A stretch of DNA of 64,000 nucleotides from Enterococcus sp. DIV2402 (GTDB lineage: Bacteria; Bacillota; Bacilli; Lactobacillales; Enterococcaceae), in contig NZ_CP147251.1 in assembly GCF_017426705.2 (NCBI RefSeq), positions 879,501-943,500 of the forward strand, read 5' to 3'. Each line of letters starts with the position of its first letter. The first letter of the stretch is position 1. Below the pieces are notes generated by a model. It was not told the DNA's origin, did not search any database, and saw nothing but the letters and a program-made list of their open reading frames with translations. The position numbers were made by a program, and so were the translations under genes. This document shows, one piece after another, positions 1 to 9,542 of the stretch.

Positions 1-363
1 CAGTAGAATAACAGTATCCGCAATATCAGCATGTTGTTCAAGCAAACCAAGAATAAAATTTGCACCATTGGAGTAGCCAATTAAAATGATTTCTTGATAT
101 TTTTGAATAAAAGTAAGAAGTTCTTCTTGAAAAAATTGTGTCGTTTGCTGGTCAAACTCTTGTCGATTGAGTTGTCCGTCAATTAACGGAGCAAAAAAGC
201 GACGTTGGCTGCCTTCTGATACCGAACCAAGAAAACTTAAGAGGCTCGCTTGTGGAAATAATTCTGCTACTGTCGTTAATAGTTGATACTCATTACCACC
301 GGTTCCATGAAAGGCCAGAACTAGTTGTTGTTGAGTAGCTCCTTCTTGAAAAAAATAATCCAT
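1..363 (-). CDS. alpha/beta hydrolase, phospholipase/carboxylesterase (MhqD-like), 3' end outside window
   Basis: I translated this on the minus strand from an ATG at 363 preceded by AGGAGG; 121 residues are visible and the frame runs off the window start. An early LAFHGTGG segment (residues 16-23) fits an alpha/beta-hydrolase oxyanion-hole region. GYSNG at residues 96-100 is the GxSxG nucleophile elbow, with Ser98 as the predicted catalytic serine. The Asp and His of the triad would lie beyond the window. In Bacillus, carboxylesterases of this kind (MhqD) are encoded with MhqO-type dioxygenases in the quinone stress response. Here a MhqO-like gene is divergent, which supports that reading. 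The substrate is unknown. Confidence 0.8.
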   Translation of the reverse strand, partial: MDYFFQEGATQQQLVLAFHGTGGNEYQLLTTVAELFPQASLLSFLGSVSEGSQRRFFAPLIDGQLNRQEFDQQTTQFFQEELLTFIQKYQEIILIGYSNGANFILGLLEQHADIADTVILL

Positions 364-395
364 GACTAACCTCCTAAAAAGAAAGGAATTATATT

Positions 396-1373
396 ATGTC
401 TGCACGTATTCATCACATTTCTATTGTGAATCGCTTTATTCGACCGACATTTGACTTTTATCATAATATACTCGGTTTAAAATTACTAATGAAAACAATT
501 AATCAAGACGATCATACCATGTATCACCTGTTTTTTTCAGATAATCACCACCGTGTGGGAACTGAACTGACTTTTTTTGAAGTACAAGAAGGGAACAACC
601 AGTTTTTTGGAACCAATACGATTGAACGAACAATACTAAAAGTTCCTTCTGAAGCATCATTGCATTTTTGGGAAATATATTTTGAAACACAAGGCGTCTG
701 CCATTATGGAATCGAATCATTTTCTGGACGACCTATCTTACGTTTTGAAGGGCCAGATGCAACACAATTGGCTTTAGTTCCCTTACGCGAATTTGAAGAT
801 ATTGATGATTATTTCCCGTATGTCACAGATCAGATTCCTACCGAGCATGCTATTTTAGGAATTGATGCCATTCAACTACGCGTACAATATTCCGATGCGA
901 CTGAACGAGAATTATTGTCGCTAGGCTGGCAGCACAAAGAATACGTCAATTTCTTTTCGGGTCATCAAAGAGTGACAATCTTAGAAAATCAAGACACTCA
1001 GTTCTATCAAGAAGTTCAGATTATTCAAGATCGTGAGAATCCAATTGCCGTTGAAGGGATTGGTGGTGTCCATCATGTTGCGTTTGGCGTAGAAAATAAA
1101 TCTGATTTACAACGCATCGACAAACAATTACAAGAGCGCAATTTTATAAATTCAGGAATAAAAGATCGTGAATTTTTTGAATCACTTTATTATCGTGACC
1201 CAAATCAATTATTGATTGAAATTGCTACAGGGGAAGGAAACCTAGACGCAAAAGCGTATGAAAATCAAAGTCCACGCTTTGAAGAAATTCCTTTATTTTT
1301 ACCGCAGTACTTAAATTTCATTCGTGAACAAGTGGAGCAACAATTAGCTAATCAAATCCATGACGAAGAGTAA
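396..1373 (+). CDS. VOC-family ring-cleaving dioxygenase (MhqO/MhqA-like)
   Basis: A 325-residue protein with two vicinal-oxygen-chelate modules. The first begins with HHIS at residues 6-9. The second begins GGVHHVAFG around residues 223-231 (His226/His227) and has Glu275 in LLIEIA, giving the expected metal-binding His and Glu positions. The length matches the MhqO/MhqA family of glyoxalase-like dioxygenases that open hydroquinone rings during quinone or catechol stress. The ATG at 396 follows an AAGGAA ribosome binding site. The gene is divergent from the hydrolase at 1-363 with only 32 bp between start codons, and ends at a strong terminator. The family call is firm; the substrate is inferred. 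Confidence 0.88.
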   Translation: MSARIHHISIVNRFIRPTFDFYHNILGLKLLMKTINQDDHTMYHLFFSDNHHRVGTELTFFEVQEGNNQFFGTNTIERTILKVPSEASLHFWEIYFETQGVCHYGIESFSGRPILRFEGPDATQLALVPLREFEDIDDYFPYVTDQIPTEHAILGIDAIQLRVQYSDATERELLSLGWQHKEYVNFFSGHQRVTILENQDTQFYQEVQIIQDRENPIAVEGIGGVHHVAFGVENKSDLQRIDKQLQERNFINSGIKDREFFESLYYRDPNQLLIEIATGEGNLDAKAYENQSPRFEEIPLFLPQYLNFIREQVEQQLANQIHDEE

Positions 1374-1405
1374 GAAGAAACAATGACGTTTCTTCTTCTT
1401 TTTTT
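1372..1405 (+). terminator. Rho-independent terminator of the VOC dioxygenase gene
   Basis: A 10-bp perfect stem (1372-1381 with 1388-1397) and 6-nt loop are followed by a T-rich run. The stop codon of the dioxygenase gene overlaps the base of the stem. Confidence 0.88.
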
Positions 1406-1506
1406 CTTGATTTTTATACCGCTTTCTTGGTAAACTAAACGTCTGCCAAAAATACCGTGTCTCATTGAAACATTCTCAACTATTTCAAAATAAAGGGGAG
1501 TACCAA

Positions 1507-3738
1507 ATGAACGAGTATATTGAAATTATCCACGCAAGAGAAAACAACTTAAAAAATGTCAGTCTCAAAATTCCCAAAAATAAAATTACTATTTTTACCG
1601 GCGTCTCTGGCTCAGGAAAATCATCGATTGTTTTTGATACTATTGCCCAAGAAGCTGGTCGTCAACTGAATGAAACCTATGATAGTTTTACCCGTTTATT
1701 TTTACCTAAATACAGTCGTCCAGAGGTTGATGAGATTAATAATCTTTCTACAGCGATTGTGGTCAATCAAAAGAAGATTGGTGGCAGTGCGCGCTCAACG
1801 TTAGGGACGATTACTGACATCAATGCGTTATTTCGTGTGTTGTTTTCACGTTTTGCAACACCTAGTTTAGGATATGCAAATGCTTATTCATTTAATGATC
1901 CTAGTGGAATGTGTTCTGTCTGTCAGGGGATTGGTAAGACGATTGCATTAGATGTTGAAAAAGCAGTCGATCATGAACGTTCCTTAAATGAAGGGGCGAT
2001 TTTACTTCCAGGATTTACAGTAGGCTCATGGTATTGGAAATTACACGCAGAAACCGGCCTATTTGATCCTGATAAAAAAATTAACAAGTATACACCAGAA
2101 GAATATCAGCTCTTAATGTATGCTGATGCACAAAAAATTACAACGGCAGAAACTGGTGATATGAATGTCACGTATGAGGGCATTGTAACGCGTTTTATGC
2201 GTACCACTATTCATACTGAAAAGGAAACTAGTAAACGTGCCGCCAAAGTGATTGAAGAATTTACAGTTATGAAAGCTTGTCCATCGTGTGCAGGCAAACG
2301 TTACAATTCTGAAGTGCTTGCTTCAACGATTGATGGCTACAATATTCATGATGTGACATCCGTTCAATTAACTGAATTGATTGAGATTTTGAAAGAAATT
2401 GATAATGAAACACGTCATCCAATTATTATTGGGATTCAAAAGCGTGTACAAGACTTAGTTGATATTGGTTTGGGATATATGGATTTATGTCGGGAAACCA
2501 ACAGTTTATCAGGTGGAGAATCACAACGCGTCAAAATGGTCAAACAATTAGCGAGTAGTTTAACGAATATGATTTATATCTTTGATGAACCGAGTACAGG
2601 GTTGCATCCTCGCGATGTCTATCGTTTGAATGAATTATTGCGGAAAATTCGTGATGTAGGTAACACGGTTTTAGTTGTTGAACATGATCCAGATGTAATT
2701 CAAATTGCGGACTACATTGTTGATGTAGGTCCCTTTGCCGGTACGCACGGTGGAGAAATCACCTTTACAGGTAGCTATGAAGAATTACTCCAATCAGATA
2801 CCTTAACTGGAAAATCATTAAAACAATCCCTACCTATCAATGAACAACCAAGGCTGGTAAATGATTATTATGAAAGTCAGTCTAGTTCTTTGCATAATTT
2901 AAAAAATATTCAGCTGCGAGTACCAAAAGGGATTTTCACAGCTATCACTGGTGTGGCGGGTTCAGGTAAAAGTACCCTGGTTAATCAAGTATTTGCGAAA
3001 GACTATCCAGATGCCATTCAAATTAATCAAACACCGATCCATACAAATAAACGTTCAAACCCAGCAACATATACTGGAATCATGAATAGCATTCGAAAAT
3101 CCTTTGCGAAAGCAAGTGGCATGGATGCTGGTTATTTCAGTTACAATTCAAAAGGTGCTTGCCCGGAATGTAACGGAAGTGGAACGATTGAATTAAATCT
3201 ATCTTTTATGGATAAATCTGAAGTAGAATGTACACACTGTCATGGAAAAAGGTACAATCCTACTGTTTTAGAACATGTCTATCAAGGAAAAAATATTGTT
3301 GAAGTAATGGATATGACGATTGAAGAAGCAGTTGTCTTCTTTGATGCGAAAGACATTCAACGCAAATTAAAAAACTTGCAAGAAGTAGGAATTGGTTATC
3401 TAACATTAGGGCAACCAATGGATACTTTATCTGGAGGAGAAGCGCAACGTTTGAAATTAGCGAACGAATTAAAGACAAACGGGAATATTTATATTTTAGA
3501 TGAACCAACAACAGGTTTGCATATGTCTGATGTCAAAAACGTTATCCGGATTATCAATAACTTAGTTGAAAAAGGGAACACAGTGATTGTGATTGAACAT
3601 AATGTCGATGTGATTCGCAATGCCGATTGGGTCATTGATCTTGGCCCAGACGGCGGCCGTGATGGTGGCGAAATTCTTTTTGAAGGTACTGTTAAAGAGT
3701 TGAGAGAATCAACAACGATTACTGGAAAATATGTGTAG
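1507..3738 (+). CDS. UvrA-like ABC ATPase lacking the UvrB-binding domain
   Basis: A 743-residue tandem ABC ATPase of the UvrA family. The first Walker A is GVSGSGKSS (residues 32-40), with signature LSGGESQRVK and Walker B YIFDEPSTGLHP. The second half has Walker A GVAGSGKST, signature LSGGEAQRLK and Walker B YILDEPTTGLH. Zinc-finger pairs CSVC (136/139), CPSC, CPEC and CTHC are present. True UvrA is about 940 residues, and its first zinc finger lies near residue 250 after an insertion that binds UvrB. Here the finger comes about 115 residues earlier, so that domain is missing. Such short paralogues are often linked to drug or DNA-damage tolerance rather than core excision repair. An in-frame TTG at 1465 exists, but AAAGGGGAG directly before the ATG at 1507 decides the start. 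Confidence 0.87.
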   Translation: MNEYIEIIHARENNLKNVSLKIPKNKITIFTGVSGSGKSSIVFDTIAQEAGRQLNETYDSFTRLFLPKYSRPEVDEINNLSTAIVVNQKKIGGSARSTLGTITDINALFRVLFSRFATPSLGYANAYSFNDPSGMCSVCQGIGKTIALDVEKAVDHERSLNEGAILLPGFTVGSWYWKLHAETGLFDPDKKINKYTPEEYQLLMYADAQKITTAETGDMNVTYEGIVTRFMRTTIHTEKETSKRAAKVIEEFTVMKACPSCAGKRYNSEVLASTIDGYNIHDVTSVQLTELIEILKEIDNETRHPIIIGIQKRVQDLVDIGLGYMDLCRETNSLSGGESQRVKMVKQLASSLTNMIYIFDEPSTGLHPRDVYRLNELLRKIRDVGNTVLVVEHDPDVIQIADYIVDVGPFAGTHGGEITFTGSYEELLQSDTLTGKSLKQSLPINEQPRLVNDYYESQSSSLHNLKNIQLRVPKGIFTAITGVAGSGKSTLVNQVFAKDYPDAIQINQTPIHTNKRSNPATYTGIMNSIRKSFAKASGMDAGYFSYNSKGACPECNGSGTIELNLSFMDKSEVECTHCHGKRYNPTVLEHVYQGKNIVEVMDMTIEEAVVFFDAKDIQRKLKNLQEVGIGYLTLGQPMDTLSGGEAQRLKLANELKTNGNIYILDEPTTGLHMSDVKNVIRIINNLVEKGNTVIVIEHNVDVIRNADWVIDLGPDGGRDGGEILFEGTVKELRESTTITGKYV

Positions 3739-3746
3739 ATAATCAT

Positions 3747-3778
3747 AAAAAGCATTCAGCAGAAGTTGAATGCTTTTT
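3747..3778 (+). terminator. Terminator after the UvrA-like gene
   Basis: A 12-bp perfect stem (3747-3758 with 3767-3778) starts with A5 and ends with T5, with an 8-nt loop. It sits 8 bp after the stop codon and separates the UvrA-like gene from the first sugar operon. Confidence 0.85.
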
Positions 3779-3809
3779 ATTTATTGTTAATGTAAAAAAA
3801 ACATTTTTT

Positions 3810-3847
3810 TGAAAGCGCTTGACACACTTTGAGTTTAACGTTAAACT
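3810..3847 (+). promoter_or_regulatory. Promoter of the first sugar ABC operon with overlapping cre-like site
   Basis: TTGACA (3819-3824) is followed after 17 bp by TAAACT (3842-3847), a convincing SigA-type promoter. A cre-like sequence TGAAAGCGCTTGAC (3810-3823) matches 8 of the 11 fixed positions of TGWAANCGNTNWCA and overlaps the -35 box, which would suit CcpA repression. The -10 box lies inside the first palindromic operator. Confidence 0.75.
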
Positions 3848-3878
3848 ATCTTCGAAAACTAAAGTTTAACGTTAAACT
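3832..3878. promoter_or_regulatory. Two identical 16-bp palindromic operators
   Basis: AGTTTAACGTTAAACT, a perfect palindrome with a central CG, occurs at 3832-3847 and again at 3863-3878. The centres are 31 bp apart, close to three helical turns, so both sites face the same side of the DNA. The first covers the -10 box and the second lies in the 5' untranslated region. The form is typical of LacI-family operators. The LacI-type gene at 7106, the last gene of the same operon, is the likely binder. Confidence 0.8.
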
Positions 3879-3897
3879 AAAATTAGGAGGATGTTTT

Positions 3898-5280
3898 ATG
3901 AAGAAAAAAGTCTTAAGTGCTTTATTTTCGATGTTGTTGGTAACGAGTTTGGCTGCATGTTCTTCTGGAGGTGATAAAGCAAGTGGTGGTACAAAAGATG
4001 AGAATGCAGATAAAGGTTTGGAAGTTTTAGGTGATACGGTGACATTTGATCCTAACAAACTTGTTAATGAGGGAGAGCCGATTACTATTGAATATTGGAC
4101 TTGGGGAGAGAACGATCCAACATTGAAAATGGCAGAAGCTTATGAAGAAATTTATCCAAATGTGGAAATCAAAGAAGTTATCCAACCATGGGATGATTTT
4201 TGGACAAAACTACCACTTTCCTTAAAAGGAAAAAATGGACCTGCTGTTTTCAATATTCATAATTCACAGCATGATTTAATCATGCCATATTTAGAAGCGT
4301 ATGACATTCCTGTTGAAAATTTACAAGCCGATTTTAATTCTGTTGATCCACATATTATTGATGGTAATGTTTATTATACGGATAGTGTGATTAACACAGG
4401 AAATATTTATTACAACAAAAAGCTTTGGGAAGAGGCAGGATTAACAGATAAAGATATCCCTAAAACATGGGAGCAATTTAGAGGGATTGCCAAAAAATTA
4501 ACTAAAACAGATGGTGATAAAATTGTACAAGCTGGTTTCAACTATAATGGCGAAACATATAATGCATTATATCAAGGAATGAATTATCAAAAAGGTGAAT
4601 TATTATTTTCTAAAGATGGTAAAGTAGCAAACTATGATAATTCTGTTACCATTGAAAATACTCAATTTTTTGTTGATTTATATGAAAAAGATAAAGTAGG
4701 GTCAAAAGACTTCGGTGACGACTCTACTATGAGCTTCGGTAATGGCCAGACAGCGATGGTTTACAAATGGGGTTGGATGGTTGGCGAATTAGAAGCTAAA
4801 TATCCTGACATTGAGTATGGCGTGTTTGCCACACCAACGCCAACAGAAGAAGTACCATTTGCATATGATCGATTTAATGGTGAAAGCACACCTGGGATTA
4901 ATAAAAATCAAACAGAAGAACAGCGTGCAATCGCACAAGATTTCATCCGTTTTTGTTTAGCGAACGATGAATATTCAGTCACTGCTGGTTTAACGATGGC
5001 TTCTTTCCCAACAAAAAAATCATTAGCAGATAATCCTAGAATTTTAGAAGACCCCGTATTAAGCGTGATTGCACCACGTGTAGAACGTTTAATTTGGCCA
5101 GGAGCCTTTCCATCAACCATTGAAACTTCTGCAAAACAAACAATTGAAGATATTCTTTACAATGGTAAGTCAGTTGAAGTAGCTGTCAAAGAAGGACAAG
5201 AACGCATGGATAGTGACATGAAGAATTCTGATTTTACTTCGTTAGAAAGTAGTTATCAATTCTTTGATGAAGCTAAATAA
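3898..5280 (+). CDS. sugar ABC transporter substrate-binding lipoprotein (importer 1)
   Basis: A 460-residue family-1 extracellular solute-binding protein. It begins with a lipoprotein signal peptide, with basic residues at 2-4, a hydrophobic core and lipobox SLAACS; a Ser/Gly-rich linker follows. WTWGEN and GNIYYNKKLWEEAG segments are typical of MalE-like sugar binders. It should be anchored to the outer face of the membrane and deliver sugar to the permeases that follow. An upstream in-frame start is possible, but the ATG at 3898 with AGGAGG is the only one giving a signal peptide. No glycoside hydrolase lies in this operon, so the ligand cannot be inferred from neighbours. Confidence 0.9.
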   Translation: MKKKVLSALFSMLLVTSLAACSSGGDKASGGTKDENADKGLEVLGDTVTFDPNKLVNEGEPITIEYWTWGENDPTLKMAEAYEEIYPNVEIKEVIQPWDDFWTKLPLSLKGKNGPAVFNIHNSQHDLIMPYLEAYDIPVENLQADFNSVDPHIIDGNVYYTDSVINTGNIYYNKKLWEEAGLTDKDIPKTWEQFRGIAKKLTKTDGDKIVQAGFNYNGETYNALYQGMNYQKGELLFSKDGKVANYDNSVTIENTQFFVDLYEKDKVGSKDFGDDSTMSFGNGQTAMVYKWGWMVGELEAKYPDIEYGVFATPTPTEEVPFAYDRFNGESTPGINKNQTEEQRAIAQDFIRFCLANDEYSVTAGLTMASFPTKKSLADNPRILEDPVLSVIAPRVERLIWPGAFPSTIETSAKQTIEDILYNGKSVEVAVKEGQERMDSDMKNSDFTSLESSYQFFDEAK

Positions 5281-5287
5281 AATCGAT

Positions 5288-5314
5288 AGCGCTGATAATT
5301 AATTTGTCAGCGCT
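5288..5314 (+). promoter_or_regulatory. Intra-operon stem-loop between binding protein and permease
   Basis: AGCGCTGA (5288-5295) pairs with TCAGCGCT (5307-5314) around an 11-nt loop. There is no real T-run, so it probably acts in RNA stability or partial attenuation rather than full termination. This would leave more binding-protein mRNA than permease mRNA. Confidence 0.55.
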
Positions 5315-5335
5315 TTATATAAAGGAGAACAACGA

Positions 5336-6217
5336 ATGGGTAGTAGAAGTCGAGTTAGTTCGAATATTTTTAGTTTAAGAAATGTTACGATTCTATTTTT
5401 AGTGGGTTATTTTGGTATTTTTGTTATTTATCCTATTTATAAAGCTTTTGCGGGAAGTCTGCATGATTGGAATCCTTTAATAGATCAATATGACTTTGTA
5501 GGGTTAGCTAATTTTAAAAATGTTTTAACCAATCAATTATTTTGGAGTTCAATCTCTAACACGTTTATTTTTGCTTTTTTCTCAGTAATCTTTCGTATAA
5601 TTATTGGTTTAGGGTTAGCTATCTTGCTCTATTCGAAATTAGCAAGATTTAAGACTTTTTTTAGAGGAATGTTTTATATGCCAACAATTACTCCATTGGT
5701 AGCAGTATCTTTTGTATGGATGTGGTTATATAATCCCCAATTTGGTTTGATTAACAAAGTATTCCATATAGATATTAATTGGTTGAAAGATTCACATTGG
5801 GCACTACCAGCAATTATTATTATGACAATTTGGAAAGATTTTGGTTATGCTACTGTTATTTTTTTAGGTGGTTTAATGGGGCTACCAGAAGATGTATTTG
5901 AAGCTGCAGACATGGATGGTGCTTCAAAATGGCAACGCTTTGTAAATATTACATGGCCTTTGTTGAAGCCAACAACCTTATTTGTAACAATTACGTCTTT
6001 AATTTCATATTTACAAGCGTATGTGCAAATTTTGATAATGACTGAAGGCGGTCCAGGAACCTCCACGTATGTTATTTCTTATCTAATTTTCGATGAAGCT
6101 TTCGTTAAATATAATTTTGGTGTTGCTTCAGCCATGGCAATTATTCTATTTGTAATAATTGGTATTTTGACGGTGATTATGTTTAAAATAACTGGGGAAA
6201 GTGAGGGACTTGCTTAA
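5336..6217 (+). CDS. sugar ABC transporter permease, MalF type (importer 1)
   Basis: A 293-residue integral membrane protein with about six hydrophobic segments. The permease loop EAADMDGAS starts near residue 189; this EAA motif contacts the ATPase. The gene has an AAAGGAG ribosome binding site. Its stop overlaps the next start by one base (TAATG), so the two permeases are probably translationally coupled. It should form the transmembrane channel with the following MalG-type partner. Confidence 0.9.
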   Translation: MGSRSRVSSNIFSLRNVTILFLVGYFGIFVIYPIYKAFAGSLHDWNPLIDQYDFVGLANFKNVLTNQLFWSSISNTFIFAFFSVIFRIIIGLGLAILLYSKLARFKTFFRGMFYMPTITPLVAVSFVWMWLYNPQFGLINKVFHIDINWLKDSHWALPAIIIMTIWKDFGYATVIFLGGLMGLPEDVFEAADMDGASKWQRFVNITWPLLKPTTLFVTITSLISYLQAYVQILIMTEGGPGTSTYVISYLIFDEAFVKYNFGVASAMAIILFVIIGILTVIMFKITGESEGLA

Positions 6218-7038
6218 TGAATGCAGAACGAATAAAAACGATTTTTTTTAATACAATTCTACTAATTATTGCGTTAATTACTGTCGTTCCGTTTATTTGG
6301 ATGTTGATTTCTTCTTTTGCACCAAATAGCGAAATAGTGAAAATTGGGGGAAGCTTTTTTCCAACACCATCAACATTTTCTAACTACACAAGCATTCAGG
6401 AACGCTTTAATTTTATGCGAATGTTCGCTAACAGCTTAGTTGTTTCTTTAACAGTCACCGTGTTGACTATTTATTCAAGTGCTTTAGTTGGTTTTGTCTT
6501 TGCAAAATTTAAATTTCGTGGTCGTAATATATTATTTGGGATGGTTTTAAGTTCTATGATGTTACCATGGGCAGTCACCATTATTCCTAAATATGAAATG
6601 ATGGTTAACTTCGGTTGGTTAGATACTTACAAATCATTAATTATTCCATCTATTGTGAGTGGTTTTGGCATTTTTATGTTTCGTCAATCTATTTCACAAA
6701 TCTCTGATGAAATGTTAGAAGCTGCCAGAGTTGATGGTGCTTCCGATTTTTTCATTTTTCATCGAATTATTTTACCAATGTCTAGAAACACCATTTCTAG
6801 TTTAGCTATTTTTCAGTTCTTGTGGAGTTGGGAAGATTTCTTATGGCCATTCTTAATGATTAATGATGAGAACAAGCAATTAATTTCTGTAGGATTACGT
6901 TTATTTAATGGACAATATGGGACAGATTATGGAGGTTTATTTGCGGCCACCTCTATTTCAATTATTCCAGTTATTATTGTGTATATCGTTTTCCAAAAAC
7001 AATTTATTGCCGGTATTGCAAGTGGTTCAGGGAAATAG
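6217..7038 (+). CDS. sugar ABC transporter permease, MalG type (importer 1)
   Basis: A 273-residue permease with about six membrane segments. The EAARVDGAS coupling loop is near residue 168, and the C-terminus (FQKQFIAGIASGSGK) is typical of MalG/MsmG proteins. It starts inside the stop codon of the preceding permease. No ATP-binding gene follows, so this importer must borrow an MsmK-type ATPase from elsewhere. Confidence 0.9.
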   Translation: MNAERIKTIFFNTILLIIALITVVPFIWMLISSFAPNSEIVKIGGSFFPTPSTFSNYTSIQERFNFMRMFANSLVVSLTVTVLTIYSSALVGFVFAKFKFRGRNILFGMVLSSMMLPWAVTIIPKYEMMVNFGWLDTYKSLIIPSIVSGFGIFMFRQSISQISDEMLEAARVDGASDFFIFHRIILPMSRNTISSLAIFQFLWSWEDFLWPFLMINDENKQLISVGLRLFNGQYGTDYGGLFAATSISIIPVIIVYIVFQKQFIAGIASGSGK

Positions 7039-7105
7039 AAATTATTACTTAAAAGAAAGGGTGTAGGGTATACTAGAGGTGATTAGATAAAAGGGAGGAC
7101 AACCT

Positions 7106-8134
7106 ATGAGAGTGACAATTAAGCAAATTGCTGAAGAAGCAAACGTTAGTGTAACAACCGTATCAAATGTCATTAATAAAAGATCTCATCGTGTTTCCAA
7201 AGAGAAAATTGCCTTAATAGAAAATATTATTGAAAAGTATAATTACATTCCTAATATGAATGCGCGATCCTTAGTGCAATCTTCTTCTAATTTAATAGGA
7301 TTGCTTTATTTTTCGGCTATTGATAATGCTGATTTTGTATTTTCTGATCCATTTACCGCAGAAGTTTTGTCTGGAATTGAGGAACAGGCAAAGAATCATG
7401 GTTATTTTGTATTGGTGCATAATGTTAATTCAGCAGAAGATGTTAAAACTATTCAGAGAAATTGGCGTTTTGAGGGGTTCATTGTTGTTGGTGTACGTGT
7501 AAAAGAATTTTTGGAACTAAATAACGTTTTTGATGGCCCTGTTGTTTATATTGATACGCATCTTTCAAAAGAAACATTAAGGGAACTTGAACAACAAACG
7601 AATCGTTTATTTGTAAATACAAATGATTATCAAGCTAGTACATTGGCAGTGGAACATTTGATTCATTATGGTCATGAGAAAATAGCGTTTCTTTCTTTTG
7701 ACTACATTGTGGGTGAGCCAAGTGTTATTCAAGAACGACATCAAGCTTATATCGATACATTAAAGAAATATCATTTAACCTTTAAATCGCATTGGATATA
7801 TAACAACTCTGAATTTGAGCGAATTTATCAAGAATTAGCTGAATTTACTGCAATTGTTGTTACTGGAGATTATTTAGCGGCTAAATTAGTAAAATTTTTA
7901 AAAAATAAGAATAAACGAGTGATGGAACAATTATCGATTATTGGATTTGATGATATTACTTTTGCAGAATTAATGGACCCAGCGTTGACAACAATACGAC
8001 TAAATCCAGGTAACAAGGGGGCGATTGCTTTTCACCAACTGATTGGACTGGCCAAACAAGAAGAAATAAAAAATCAAGTACTACTATTAGAGGGAGAATT
8101 GATTTCTCGAGACTCTGTTCACAAAATCAAATAA
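7106..8134 (+). CDS. LacI-family regulator of importer 1
   Basis: A 342-residue LacI/GalR repressor. The N-terminal helix-turn-helix reads IKQIAEEANVSVTTVSNVIN, followed by a hinge and a periplasmic-binding-like sensor domain that contains the usual IIGFDDI and LTTIRLNP segments. A GGGAGG site precedes the ATG at 7106. It lies 67 bp after the permease gene, probably in the same transcript, which would make it autoregulated. The paired AGTTTAACGTTAAACT operators at the head of the operon are its most likely target. This assignment rests on position only. Confidence 0.87.
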   Translation: MRVTIKQIAEEANVSVTTVSNVINKRSHRVSKEKIALIENIIEKYNYIPNMNARSLVQSSSNLIGLLYFSAIDNADFVFSDPFTAEVLSGIEEQAKNHGYFVLVHNVNSAEDVKTIQRNWRFEGFIVVGVRVKEFLELNNVFDGPVVYIDTHLSKETLRELEQQTNRLFVNTNDYQASTLAVEHLIHYGHEKIAFLSFDYIVGEPSVIQERHQAYIDTLKKYHLTFKSHWIYNNSEFERIYQELAEFTAIVVTGDYLAAKLVKFLKNKNKRVMEQLSIIGFDDITFAELMDPALTTIRLNPGNKGAIAFHQLIGLAKQEEIKNQVLLLEGELISRDSVHKIK

Positions 8135-8166
8135 AAAAGCTCTGTGAAATAAGTATAGTTAACAAT

Positions 8167-8269
8167 AAAATATCCGAACGATAGAGAGAATGGACTGTGA
8201 TCTAGCAGTTCCTCGTCGCAAATTCACTAGAATTAGCGTTACTTACTCCAAATTGTTCGGATATTTTTT
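8167..8269 (+). ncRNA. Candidate branched structured RNA or elaborate terminator
   Basis: The ends 8167-8182 and 8252-8267 pair over 16 bp with one G-U wobble, and the T-run extends to 8269. The 69-nt interior folds further by eye. One hairpin is GGACTG with CAGTTCC (8193-8212, one bulged T). A second is GCAAATTC with GAATTAGC around an ACTA loop (about 8218-8237, one A-A mismatch). The result is a closing helix with two arms, ending like an intrinsic terminator. A TATAGT at 8154-8159 would place a start at the base of the helix, but no good -35 box is visible. I do not recognise a known RNA family. It may be a small RNA, a small repeat element or just the terminator of the LacI gene. Confidence 0.4.
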
Positions 8270-8309
8270 CTTGTTTTAATTATGTCACAGTGCGTATTTT
8301 TAACGAAAT

Positions 8310-8339
8310 TTGCTTATTTTCAAAATGTATGATTATATT
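8310..8339 (+). promoter_or_regulatory. Probable promoter of the second LacI-family gene
   Basis: TTGCTT (8310-8315) and TTATAT (8333-8338) are 17 bp apart. A GTAAACA half-site (8343-8349) follows, matching the half-sites in the two promoters that this regulator probably controls, which suggests autoregulation. Confidence 0.5.
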
Positions 8340-8346
8340 TTAGTAA

Positions 8347-9401
<1,055 letters not shown>

Positions 9402-9402
<1 letters not shown>

Positions 9403-9440
9403 AAAAGTAAACATCCAAAAATTTGGGTGTTTACTTTTTT
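9402..9440 (+). terminator. Terminator of the second LacI-family gene
   Basis: A long stem pairs 9402-9417 with 9424-9439 (one G-U pair), with further A-T pairing possible into a very small loop. It ends in a T-run and begins at the stop codon. Confidence 0.87.
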
Positions 9441-9468
9441 TGTTTACTAATATTTTTAGTAAAAAATA

Positions 9469-9525
9469 TTGACAAAACATTAAGTAAACAGTTATAGTGT
9501 TGTTAACAAAAAGAAAACGCATTCA
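9469..9525 (+). promoter_or_regulatory. Promoter, inverted-repeat operator and cre-like site of the GH4 operon
   Basis: TTGACA (9469-9474) and TATAGT (9493-9498, 18 bp spacing) form the promoter. GTAAACA (9484-9490) and TGTTAAC (9501-9507) form an inverted repeat with a 10-bp spacer that straddles the -10 box. AGAAAACGCATTCA (9512-9525) matches 9 of 11 fixed cre positions. The whole block is nearly repeated at 14037-14093. Confidence 0.75.
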
Positions 9526-9542
9526 AAACAGGAGGAATTAAG

